The position numbers and the translations under genes were made by a program. Shown here one piece after another: positions 1 through 9,465 of a stretch of 29,499 nt of DNA; within the stretch, counting starts at the first letter, position 1, and every line of letters starts with the position of its first letter. The stretch is from Nemertoderma westbladi (Eukaryota > Xenacoelomorpha > Nemertodermatida > Nemertodermatidae): positions 1 through 29,499 of the forward strand of contig JAUCBJ010008303.1 in NCBI GenBank assembly GCA_032718475.1, read 5' to 3'. Below the pieces are notes generated by a model. It saw only the letters and a program-made list of their open reading frames with translations. It was not told where the DNA came from and ran no database searches.

Positions 1-420
1 GACCCAACCAAATTCTTTGAAAACACTGAAGATGCAGTCTCGCATTTAAAAATAGTAACCACGGTCTCCAAATAGCGCTTGGATTTAGATGCTAAAAACG
101 TTCTAAATCTAAATTACTGTAGTTAGTTATTTATTTACTTATTTATAGTTTACTTAGTTATTTAAATTTAAAATAGTATGTAATAATACATCTATAATGA
201 TAATACTGATTTGTGCTAGCAGGACTTATTATTGTACCTAACCCTTTCCACCCTAAACGTGATTACATTTAGTCTATACTTACTTTATACTAATGTGTTA
301 ATGTGTTGTTATACTATGTGGTTAATGTGTTATGTTACAACTTGGTGCTATTTAATAATTTGAAATTTTTTGAAGTTAATAAAATAATAATAATAATAAT
401 AATGGATATCCTCCCTCCCT
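1..420. other. AT-rich non-coding DNA with an (AAT)n run
   Basis: No coding signal is visible. The stretch is AT-rich and ends in a short AAT microsatellite at about 382-403, just before the retroelement scrap that starts near 421. A short ORF starting at 303 runs across the microsatellite and reads the following coding relic in the wrong frame, so it is not a gene. Confidence 0.6.
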
Positions 421-672
421 CTGGCCAACCACCAACTCGATCTTTCCCCACTGGAGTTCAGAGACGCACTCGCGATCCGTTATGGCCGCCCCTTGCGTGA
501 CGTTGACGTTGTCGACGACCTCGCAGCTCGTGCCTTAGGGTCGCGTAACGTTGTCTGCGAGCCAGTAGTTCGGGAGGGAGGGCCAGGGGGTAGATGGGGC
601 TGCAGGTCTTCGGTGCGATTCGGGGTGCATTAAACCCGAGGCGTTGTTAGATATTAGGGTTGTTTGACGTTT
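421..672 (+). pseudogene. Decayed retroelement C-terminal coding fragment
   Basis: This GC-rich island stands out from its AT-rich surroundings. The frame from 421 to the TAA at 631-633 reads LSPLEFRDALAIRYGRPL and later VVCEPVVREGG. After a frameshift close to 625-635 another frame reads KPEALLDIRVV. From memory, these blocks resemble the region after the reverse transcriptase in invertebrate retroelement proteins, where an EFRDALALRY-like block is followed by a Cys-rich CDGCG and HALDC segment, an EPVVRE block and an ALFDVRVVDTD-like block. The Cys-rich segment is missing, so the relic appears to have an internal deletion as well as the frameshift. The exact element family is not clear to me. 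There is no start codon context and it is not a functional gene. Confidence 0.45.
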
Positions 673-2101
673 GACGTTATTTGACATTATATTGGTTTCT
701 ATGGATGGTGATTTTCAATCCATTAAAATACAAATTAAAACTCAATCATTTCACACGTGGCTTATATCAATTTAAAGCGGAGAGTCTTGCGCGTATTTCG
801 ACACCATAATTAATTAAATTCATGACGATGAACAGTAGGAGAATGTCTAACGCGTCTAAGAAGTAGATCTTGATATTTTGAAGATTTTGTTCGTTTTCAA
901 TTACCCATAGGCGTGATGACATAATTGGCCTAAAAATCAAATTACATTTAATGTTTACGATTACATTTAAAAAACGAAAAGGAAAAAACATGAAACAACC
1001 GGAAAGAATAACGCCTTAAAGTAAACCCATGTCCAAGCGCTATTTTTGACGCAACAAATAATTTCCTCACCAAATTTGGTAGATTTAATCCACAAATTCA
1101 TTATTGGAAACAAATATTTGCGACAGATTTTATTACTCAAATTTATAAAAAAAATCGCTAATGGTAATGGAATTTAGGACTACATTAGACTAAAACACAG
1201 AACTATTTAACCTAATCACCAAAATGGATATTCAATCAGTTAGTTAATTAATCAGTAGAAGGTAAAGGTAAAGCACCATGTAGATTTTGATTATAAGATT
1301 ATTATGAGTATCAGAGGTTGAAGCGGCAATACAAATTAATACAAGGCCAACTAAAATTTAAATTAAAAATATCCTAATTTATCCTTAACTATGTAGGCCT
1401 ACAATGTACAAATAACCATGTCCTGAAATGTTGTCTTAATTCATCGACTATTTCGTTGAAAAATAGCTGAGGTTCGTTCGTAAGTTGCATGGTTTTGCAG
1501 CCGCCCGAAGTTATTTTATTATATTTAATTAGACACATCGTTATGGATCATTATATTAATCTCATAAGTAGCTGGACAACAATACCGGTACATTACGTAT
1601 ATAATATTACTATTACATAGCTATTCATACTTGAACAAAATGTTGAGAATATGGAGAATTTTTAATTGGAATAAATAGCCCCGCGAATAAGCAAAACCAC
1701 GCAACTTTCCAACGCCCAAATATGTCTCAGGTATTTTTCAACGAAATCAAAATTGTGATAAGCCTAGGCCTACACATTTGGAATCCTTGCTTGTCCAGCA
1801 GTTACCAACTAAACACTATAGGGGTGAAGAATAGCCGCGGTGTAAAATAACGCCGGAGACAATAATTCCAAACGCTTGTAGCTAAATATTGAAAAGGCAG
1901 ATAAAAATTCTGACTCGCACCAAGTAAGGAGGTCAAACTAATTTTGCAGAAAAGATGTCGGGTTCCAAGAATCACTGAATTAGGATACAATATTCCAGGA
2001 CATGCTTCTTAGTAGGTATTCCATGATATACAGTGTAATAAAGTATGCCCTCTTAATAGAACCTAATTTGTATACCAGTATTGTAAAGTATTCATGCGTG
2101 T
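673..2101. other. AT-rich intergenic DNA, nothing recognised
   Basis: Only short ORFs with unremarkable composition are present on either strand. Two copies of the palindrome TAGGCCTA occur at 1394-1401 and 1765-1772. No RNA gene or repeat structure was recognised. Confidence 0.6.
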
Positions 2102-2587
2102 CTAGTGTCGTTTCTTCTTCTTAGTGCAAGAGAATTCAGGAAATCCAGAACAAATTTCCCCCCGGGAACAATCACCATCTTCTAAACATAGACTCGGGAT
2201 CAACTCCGACACCAAGGGAAGAAAAGCATTTGGATTATTGATTGTGATTGAAATTTCTTTATCCATAATTTGCGTGTGGTTAGTAGAATTAAAATCAACA
2301 CTAGTTATAACGCTATACGTTTCATTGTCTATCTTACCGATGTACTCAGAGGTGTTTTGGTAATGGTTAGGAAGTTCCCCCAACCCCGCGAAATGTTTAA
2401 TTTCCTTCTTTATTTTTCCAGCAATCCAATCGATAAGACCGGTTATTATGTTAAGAAGACTTTTCCCAACGATTAATTTATCTTCTTTACTTTCTCTTTC
2501 AATTCCTTCATGAATGGGCGATGAGCTCACCTTCAATACAAACACAGTCAATAACAATGTAAATATAGCAATGATGTACTTCATCAT
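2102..2587 (-). CDS. DKK3-like: Dickkopf-3-like secreted protein, short or truncated
   Basis: The 161-residue product starts with a hydrophobic signal peptide (about residues 1-22, ending near VSSSP). It contains four N-glycosylation sequons (NTS, NET, NST, NHT) at about 77-105. Its C-terminal end carries four cysteines at 134, 140, 146 and 154 in the motif CLEDGDCSRGEIC. The order LPxxYxN, then K(I/V)xNxT, then a Cys block of C-x5-C-x5-C matches what I recall of the N-terminal half and the start of the first Cys domain of Dickkopf-3, a secreted modulator linked to Wnt signalling. Vertebrate DKK3 continues with many more cysteines and a second Cys domain. This ORF stops at KKKKRH after only four, so it is a truncated copy, a short paralogue, or a first exon whose splice was missed; I see no good donor at its end. 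The ATG-ATG start directly precedes the signal peptide. A CCAAT box lies about 65 bp upstream. Confidence 0.6.
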   Translation of the reverse strand: MMKYIIAIFTLLLTVFVLKVSSSPIHEGIERESKEDKLIVGKSLLNIITGLIDWIAGKIKKEIKHFAGLGELPNHYQNTSEYIGKIDNETYSVITSVDFNSTNHTQIMDKEISITINNPNAFLPLVSELIPSLCLEDGDCSRGEICSGFPEFSCTKKKKRH

Positions 2588-2647
2588 TAGGTCTTATTGA
2601 TTAAGGGGTGGGGGCTTCTAGAAGTACTACTTAGACAGTCAATATCT

Positions 2648-2652
2648 ATTGG
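2648..2652 (-). promoter_or_regulatory. Possible CCAAT box upstream of the DKK3-like ORF
   Basis: On the minus strand the context is AACCAATAG, about 61-65 bp before the ATG at 2587. The distance is normal for a CCAAT element. There is no clear TATA box, so this is only suggestive. Confidence 0.25.
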
Positions 2653-3198
2653 TTGTTTACAGAGTGGGTATAGGGCCGTGTAAAGTACTGGTATATGTTA
2701 AGCATGAGGAAGGTGGCTGGGTAGCCTATCTACCTACAACCGAATTTCTTACGAATCTTTTGGGGGTAGGTGGGATATGAATGAATAGGCCTAAACAGTA
2801 TTAAAGATGATGCAATGTTAACAAATATAAATAATGACTGGTGTGTTTTTGTAATAATGAATGGATGTAAAATATTGTTTACAGTATTTGTTTAAATAAG
2901 GCAGCAATAAAGTATGCTCTCAATTATACAACTTTATCTATAAAATACTGTGTTATCGAGGTCTTATAAATTCTTTCGGAAACGTTGGGAGTGAGAGTTG
3001 CTTATTCATGCAGTATGAGCCTGCACCCCATTTAATTGAGGAATTGTACTACCTTTGATGACTGCACAACACATGGCGCTAGTGGTAGCCAATGCGTTAA
3101 TTTTTGGTGAGTCATAAAATATCTTCAATACATTAATTAGGACACATGTTAAATGTTGGTAATAAGTAAGAAAATTAATTAAGCAACCCCTAACATAT
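2653..3198. other. Intergenic DNA, nothing recognised
   Basis: AT-rich sequence between the DKK3-like ORF and the 21-bp satellite. One TAGGCCTA palindrome lies at 2786-2793. No coding or RNA signal was seen. Confidence 0.55.
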
Positions 3199-6100
3199 TC
3201 GAGTTACTATCTCGGGATCCCCAATTATTATCTCGGGATCCCGACTTATTATCTCGGGATCCCGAGTTAATATCTCGGGATCCCGAGTTACTATCTCGGG
3301 ATCCTGAGATACTATCTCGGGATCCCGACTTATTATATCGGGATCCCGAGTTACTATCTCGGGATCCTGAGTTACTATCTCGGGATCCCGACTTATTATA
3401 TCGGGATCACGAGTTACTATCTCGGGATCCTGAGTTACTATCTTGGGATCCCGAGTTACTATCTCGGGATCCCGAGTTGCTATCTCGGGATCCCGGCTTA
3501 ATATATCGGGATCCTGAGTTACTATCTCGGGATCCCGAGTTACTATCTCAGGATCCCCGAGTTACTATCTCAGGATCCCCGAGTTACTATCTCGGGATCC
3601 TGAGTTACTATCTTGGGATCCCGAGTTACTATCTCGGGATCCCGAGTTGCTATCTCGGGATCCCGGCTTAATATATCGGGATCCTGAGTTACTATCTCGG
3701 GATCCCGAGTTACTATCTCAGGATCCCCGAGTTACTATCTCGGGATCCCGAGTTACTATCTCGGGATCCTGAGTTACTATCCCGGGATCCCGAGTTATTA
3801 TCTCGGGATCCCGAGTTACTATCTCGGGATCCCGACTTATTATCTCGGGATCCCGACTTACTATCTCGGGATCCCGACTTATTATCTCGGGATCCCGAGT
3901 TACCATCTCGGGATACCGACTTATTATCACGGGATCCCGACTTATTATCTCGGGATCCCGACTTATTATCTCGGGATCCCGACTTATTATCTCGTGATCA
4001 CGACTTATTATCACGGGATCCCGACTTATTATCTCGGGATCCCGACTTATTATTTCGGGATCCCGACTTATTATCTCGGGATCCCAATTTACTATCTCGG
4101 GATCCCGACTTATTATCTCGGGATCCCGAGTTACTATTTCGGGATCCTGAGTTACTATCTCGGGATCCCGACTTATTATCTCGGGATCCCGACTTATTAT
4201 CTCGGGATCCCAAGTTACTATCTCAGGATCCCGTGTTACTATCTCGGGATCCCGAGTTACTATCTCGGGATCCCGACTTATTATATAAGGGATCCCGAGT
4301 TAATATCTCGGGATCCCGAGTTACTATATTGGGATCCTGAGTTACTATCTCGGGATCCCGAGTTACTATCTCGGGATCCCGAGTTACTATCTCAGGATCC
4401 CGAGTTACTATTTCGGGATCCCGAGTTACTATCTCAGGATCCCGAGTTACTATCTCAGGATCCCGAGTTACTATCTCGGGATCCCGAGTTACTATCTCAG
4501 GATCCCGAGTTACTATCTCAGGATCCCGAGTTACTATCTCGGGATCCCGAGTTACTATCTCAGGATCCCGAGTTACTATCTCAGGATCCCGAGTTACTAT
4601 TTCGGGATCCCGAGTTACTATCTCAGGATCCCGAGTTACTATCTCAGGATCCCGAGTTACTATCTCGGGATCCCGAGTTACTATCTCAGGATCCCGAGTT
4701 ACTATCTCAGGATCCCGAGTTACTATCTCGGGATCCCGAGTTACTATCTCAGGATCCCGAGTTACTATCTCGGGATCCCGAGTTACTATCTCGGGATCCT
4801 GAGATACTATCTCGGGATCCCGACTTATTATCTCGGGATCCCGAGTTACCATCTCGGGATACCGACTTATTATCACGGGATCCCGACTTATTATCTCGGG
4901 ATCCCGAGTTACCATCTCGGGATACCGACTTATTGTCACGGGATCCCGACTTATTATCTCGGGATCCCGACTTATTATCTCGGGATCCCGACTTATTATC
5001 TCGGGATCCCGACTTATTATCACGGGATCCCGACTTATTATCTCGGGATCCCGACTTATTATCTCGGGATCCCGACTTATTATCTCGGGCTCCCGACTTA
5101 TTATCTCGGGATCCAGATTTACTATCTCGGGATCCCGACTTATTATCTCGGGATCCCGAGTTACTATTTCGGGATCCTGAGTTACTATCTCGGGATCCCG
5201 ACTTATTATCTCGGGATCCCGACTTATTATCTCGGGATCCCAAGTTACTATCTCAGGATCCCGTGTTACTATCTCGGGATCCCGAGTTACTATCTCGGGA
5301 TCCCGACTTATTATATCGGGATCCCGATTTACTATCTCGGGATCCCGAGTTACTATCGCGGGATCCCGACTTATTATCTGGGGATCCCGACTTATTATCT
5401 CGGGATCCCGAGTTACTATCTCAGGATCCCGAGTTACTATCTCGGGATCCCGAGTTACTATCTCGGGATCCCGACTTTTTATTTCGGGATCCCGAGTTAC
5501 TATCTCGGGATCCCGACTTAATATCTCGGGATCCCGACTTATTATCTCGGGATCCCGAGTTACTATCTCGGGATCCTGAGTTACTATCTCGGGATCCCGA
5601 CTTATTATATCGGGATCCCGAGTTACTATCTCGGAAACCCGACTTATTATCTCGGGATCCCGAGTTACTATCTCGGGATCCCGAGATACTATCTCGGGAA
5701 CCCGACTTATTATATCGGGATCCCGAGTTACTATCTCGGGATCCTGAGTTACTATCTCGGGATCCTGAATTACTATCTCGGGATCCCGAGTTACTATCTC
5801 GGGATCCCGAGTTACTATCTCAGGATCCCGAGTTACTATCTCGGGATCCCGACTTATTATCTCGGGAGCCCGACTTATTCTATCGGGATCCTGAGTTACT
5901 ATCTCAGGATCCCGAGTTACTATCTCGGGATCCCGAGTTACTATCTCAGGATCCCGAGTTACTATCTCTGAAAACCGAGTTACTATCTCGGGATCCCGAC
6001 TTATTATATCGGGATCCCGACTTATTATCTCGGGATCCCGAGTTAATATCTCAGGATCCCGAGTTACTATTTCGGGATCCCGAGTTACTATATTGGGATC

Positions 6101-6951
6101 CTGAGTTACTATCTCGGGATCCCGAGTTACTATATTGGGATCCTGAGTTATTATCTCGGGATCCCGAGTTACTATCTCGGGATCCCGAGTTACTATATTG
6201 GGATCCTGAGTTACTATCTCGGGATCCCGAGTTACTATCTCGGGATCCCGAGTTACTTTCTCAGGATCCCGAGTTACTATTTCGGGATCCCGAGTTACTA
6301 TCTCAGGATCCCGAGTTACTATCTCAGGATCCCGAGTTACTATCTCGGGATCCCGAGTTACTATCTCGGGATCCCGAGTTACTATCTCAGGATCCCGAGT
6401 TACTATCTCGGGATCCCGAGTTACTATCTCAGGATCCCGAGTTACTATCTCGGGATCCCGAGTTACTATCTCAGGATCCCGAGTTACTATCTCAGGATCC
6501 TGAGTTACTATCTCGGGATCCCGAGTTACTATCTCAGGATCCCGAGTTACTATCTCGGGATCCCGAGTTACTATCTCGGGATCCCGAGTTACTATCTCAG
6601 GATCCCGAGTTACTATCTCGGGATCCCGACTTATTATATCGGGATCGTGAGTTACTATCTCGGGATCCCGAGTTACTATCTCGGGATCCCGAGTTACTAT
6701 CTCAGGATCCCGAGTTACTATCTCAGGATCCCGAGTTACTATCTCGGGATCCCGAGTTACTATCTCGGGATCCTGAGTTACTATCTCGGGATCCCGAGTT
6801 ACTATCTCAGGATCCCGAGTTACTATCTCAGGATCCCGAGTTACTATCTCAGGATCCCGAGTTACTATCTCGGGATCCCGAGTTAATATCTCGGGATCCC
6901 GAGTTACTATCTCGGGATCCTGAGTTATTATCTCGGGATCCTCTGGGAAAC
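3199..6951. repeat. Satellite array of about 178 units of 21 bp with a palindromic core
   Basis: The array is a head-to-tail run of a 21-bp unit made of a 14-bp self-complementary core, CTCGGGATCCCGAG, and a 7-bp spacer, usually TTACTAT or TTATTAT. Common variants are CTCAGG or TTCGGG in the left half of the core and CCTGAG or CCCGAC in the right half. Because 21 is divisible by 3 and the unit has no stop in five of six frames, the array yields very long ORFs, including one of 1014 codons on the plus strand (3994-7038) that reads a heptad such as LLSRDPE. That ORF changes from a YYLGIPS register to an LLSRDPE register at a 1-bp insertion near 4284, as expected of non-coding repeats rather than a selected protein. 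Both edges are abrupt against unique sequence. Confidence 0.95.
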
Positions 6952-7131
6952 AAACTGGTGAGATGTCCCTTTAGAGGATCCGTACGTACGTACCCTGATG
7001 ATGATGGTGACAAAATGTTTTTTGTTAATCCAGCATAGCATCTCAATGAGTAGTTTCAATGCAGCAGGCCTATTATATATAGTACTGGATGGAACTCTAT
7101 ACAAAAAATTAACTGATGTTTTCAAATAAAA

Positions 7132-7260
7132 GCCTTTTATTAGAAAGACGAAGAAATGATCAAACACTCATGGAGCACTCAATGAGTGTTTGATCATTTC
7201 TTCGCGGAAATCTTTAGTAAAAGGCGAAAGATTTATTCGTGTTGAAGAGAAACCAGAGTA
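7132..7260 (-). pseudogene. Rearranged U5 snRNA copy with an internal perfect inverted repeat
   Basis: Read on the minus strand from 7260, the 5' half is U5: it starts CTACTCTGGTTTCTC and includes the invariant loop-1 segment GCCTTTTAC followed by TAAAGATTTCCG. The sequence then departs from U5. A reversed copy of the 3' half (7172-7204 as seen on the plus strand) is followed by the normal-orientation 3' half and a degenerate terminal stem. This creates arms of 23 bp at 7149-7171 and 7182-7204 that are perfect reverse complements around the 10-bp loop GGAGCACTCA. The 3' side of the main U5 stem (TGGAGAGG in the intact gene) is gone and the terminal stem reads GTCTTT/AAAGGC-like with mismatches, so the RNA could not fold as U5. 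It is best called a pseudogene. Confidence 0.8.
7149..7204. repeat. Perfect 23-bp inverted repeat inside the U5 pseudogene
   Basis: Arms 7149-7171 and 7182-7204 are exact reverse complements separated by 10 bp. Both arms derive from the same U5 3' segment (around the motif TGTTTGATCATTTCTT), which is the product expected from a fold-back or template-switch event. Confidence 0.9.
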
Positions 7261-7822
7261 GCTACTTTAGTTTAAAAGTAATTCACTAATAAAATTACCA
7301 TTTCAAACTCTAACGATTTCTCTCGTGGATTATCCGGTTTCTATTAATAAATAGATGTTTCATTATCAACAATTATTGTAATTCTCTTAATATTCACACA
7401 AATAATATGTACATATATATATATACATAACATAATTAGCTCTGGAATGCCCCGCGTTCCGCTCGTGGCCTTCATGATTATTGAATGGCCGGCCCACTCA
7501 CTTACATAATTGTAGGAATAATGAATACCTGCCATCGCTAACAAGACGCAGCGAGCAGTTGCGAGCACCCACTCAGTTGTAATATAAACTGCGATACTTC
7601 TTAAAGCTAATTTAATTCTTAATATTTTTGTAATAATGTTATGGACTTTATATAGTTTTTTTTTGATAATGAAACACCTATTTATTTCCTATTATACCTA
7701 TTATTATTTCCCGTTACAATTAAGAAAATTGTGAAATTATAATATTATCTGTGAATTGCTTTTCAACTATTCGGTATATCAAATAGTTCAGAATTTAATA
7801 ACAATATGAATAACAATTAGAT
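7261..7822. promoter_or_regulatory. Shared upstream region between two divergent U5 copies
   Basis: This 562-bp spacer lies between the 5' ends of the two U5 sequences, so any snRNA promoter elements (proximal and distal sequence elements) would be here. It is AT-rich at both ends with a GC-richer block at about 7440-7570 and a short (TA)n run near 7413-7426. The sequences immediately upstream of the two 5' ends do not look alike, so a duplicated promoter is not evident. I cannot assign specific elements. Confidence 0.35.
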
Positions 7823-7938
7823 TTACTCTGGTTTCTCTTCAACACGAATAAATCTTTCGCCTTTTACTAAAGATTTCCGTGGAGAGGAGCACTCAATGAG
7901 TGTTTGATCATTTCTTTGCCTTTCAGTTGAAAGGCTTC
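7823..7938 (+). ncRNA. U5: U5 spliceosomal snRNA
   Basis: U5 RNA is the core of the U5 snRNP and holds exon ends in the spliceosome through its loop 1. The sequence starts TTACTCTGGTTTCTCTTC and carries the universally conserved loop-1 block CGCCTTTTACTAAAG followed by ATTTCCGTGGAGAGG, which pairs back with the 5' strand to form the main stem. An Sm-type site, ATTTCTTTG, lies at about 7910-7918. A compact 3' hairpin follows at 7918-7935: GCCTTT, loop CAGTTG, AAAGGC. The total of about 113-116 nt matches the family. The Sm site has one C within the U run, slightly unusual. No internal damage is visible, so this copy is likely functional. The exact ends are uncertain by a few bases. Confidence 0.93.
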
Positions 7939-8056
7939 CAATTAATAACGAACCAGCAGGGTGTCGCAGAGGCCGGGAAAATGAACTATTTTCCTTGGCG
8001 ATAACGGTTTGAAACACGCTATGCTGCTCACTCACTATACGTTGACTCCGCATACC
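7939..8056. other. U5 3' flank
   Basis: Short unique sequence between the U5 gene and a GC-richer block. No 3' box could be identified with confidence. Confidence 0.35.
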
Positions 8057-8335
8057 TCAAACACGAGCGCGATAAGAGTCTGAGGTCCGAGCCGGAGGAA
8101 TGGACCCAATGAGGTTGTCTACTCGAATGTGGTCCCTTCCGTGCTGGTGACCACGCAACCCGAATGGTATAAGTTGGCAAGCCGCTCCCACCGAGAAGCT
8201 AAATCTCTTCCAGAAGCTAAATCTTGTAGGGCGACAGTGGAGTGCGAATGCGAAGTCCCCTAGGGAAAATACAGTTAATGTAAATTGTAATGCCTTATAA
8301 TCCACTGGCTGACTGGGAAGCAGCACTACAAACCT
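8057..8335. other. GC-richer block of unknown nature
   Basis: This stretch is clearly richer in G and C than the DNA on either side and contains a short duplicated segment, GAAGCTAAATCT, at about 8200 and 8214. Minus-strand reading gives an 89-residue ORF, but its composition does not resemble a known family to me. It may be a SINE or retroelement fragment, an RNA gene, or an exon; I could not match it to rRNA, U1, U2, U4, U6 or a tRNA. Confidence 0.35.
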
Positions 8336-9255
8336 GCACTAATCAAGTTTCTGATTATTAATAATGATGTGAATATTTCGAGCTTTTACATAACCGGCAA
8401 TAAATGCCGCAATTATGACGCAATTCGTAATTCGTGGTGCAATCAACTGTACAAAATCTATGTGCTATACTGCTATATAGATCAATGTAGTACTGTTACA
8501 AAAAATCTAATCTAAAATTGTAATCTATAGACTGGTAGAAGTAGAAGGGAATGCCCTAATCTCGTGTTACAATGTAGTTCTGGGCTAATTTAAATGAAAT
8601 AATGTAATTTTAGGCCGAAAGTTTCGTCCAGGCTCGGTATTGTACTTTTTGTACGTATACGGATAACCAAAAGTATTTGTATAATTGTTTCAATTGCGGG
8701 CAATTGGTGTGTAAATAACTTTCATTTTAGGTTATGTACAATTACAATTCGCATCCTGTACTTGAATGGTGGTAGTGGAAGTTTCTAATCCTAATACTTA
8801 GGCCTCCCATGATTAGTTGTTGCTTCCTTTCTTTGCAAATGGCCTTTACAACAATGGAGTGAGTATATTTCGAGCGCTATTAACTCAACGCTACTGTTTG
8901 TATGGTTGTAAATTATTATTGGTCGAGATGAACGATTTTCCTTCCACAAGCATTTTTATGAAACCCAGACAATATATCACGCATAACTGGACGCCAACCA
9001 ATGAATCACCAGGCAAGCCTATGGCGGCCATATTACGTTGTCTGGACAACATCAACATCCATCTATTAATATGAACTAATAATTTGACGTCCAGCTGTTT
9101 TTGTAGTTCGATCCTGATCAGCCATAACTGGATTAATAAAAGTTTTACAAATCGGAAAAAAAACTACAGGTTGTAGCGATTTGCAGTAGTGAAGAGACAC
9201 TCACTTGTATTGTGAGGCCTACAGTATTAGGCTACACATAACATACTAAAGAAAC
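8336..9255. other. Upstream region and probable 5' UTR of the zinc-finger gene
   Basis: AT-rich sequence with no recognised gene. An ORF at 8817-9074 has no family features and is probably chance. The only likely functional motifs are a CCAAT box and an ATGGCGGCC element near 8998-9031. Confidence 0.4.
8998..9031 (+). promoter_or_regulatory. Possible promoter elements (CCAAT and YY1-like ATGGCGGCC)
   Basis: CCAAT at 8998-9002 is followed by ATGGCGGCCAT at 9021-9031, close to the YY1 consensus AANATGGCGGC that is common at TATA-less animal promoters. They lie about 225-260 bp upstream of the zinc-finger ATG and in the same direction. This is inference from motif and position only. Confidence 0.3.
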
Positions 9256-9465
9256 ATGCCCAAACCGTTGTTTGTTTGTTATATTTGTGGACGAGAATTT
9301 GGTTCTACATCCTTATCCATACACGAACGCCAATGCGCAGAAAAGTGGAAAATCGAAAATGGTAAACTTCCAAAGTCCAAACAGAGATTGCTACCTGGTA
9401 GGCCCGAACTTGTCCAGGGTGACCCATCCACACCAATAAGCGCTGGCCTACAATTTTCTAAATTG
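9256..9465 (+). CDS. C2HC zinc-finger protein (ZNF474/ZC2HC1 type), first coding exon
   Basis: The exon encodes 70 residues from an ATG in AAACATGC context. It holds one C2HC zinc finger: C8, C11, H23 and C27 in FVCYICGREFGSTSLSIHE, followed by CAEKWKIEN and a basic KLPKSKQ stretch. CYICGREFG, the spacing C-x2-C-x11-H-x3-C and the EKWKIEN tail are typical of the ZNF474/ZC2HC1 family, small proteins of poorly known function, several of them expressed in testis or ciliated cells. The exon ends at a good donor, TTG|GTTAGT, in phase 0. The reading frame continues past the donor into intron-like T-rich sequence, so the true exon is shorter than the open frame. Confidence 0.78.

Noticed and set aside
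303-500. 65-codon ORF
   Set aside because: It crosses an AAT microsatellite and reads the retroelement relic in the wrong frame.
2034-2960. Possible duplicated block around AATAAAGTATG (about 2038 and 2907)
   Set aside because: Only about 15 bp match well; the rest is weak AT-rich similarity.
4223-5243. Long minus-strand ORFs reading RDPEIVT or GSRDNKS heptads
   Set aside because: Other frames of the same satellite.
3199-6951. Possible CRISPR-like array of palindromic repeats
   Set aside because: The spacers are 7 bp and almost constant, the units are contiguous, and the sequence is animal; it is a satellite.
3994-7038. 1014-codon ORF reading LLSRDPE heptads
   Set aside because: It is the 21-bp satellite read through; five of six frames are stop-free, the heptad register changes at a 1-bp insertion, and the ends are not protein-like.
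8817-9074. 85-codon ORF upstream of the zinc-finger gene
   Set aside because: No recognisable domain; it overlaps likely promoter motifs and is probably non-coding.
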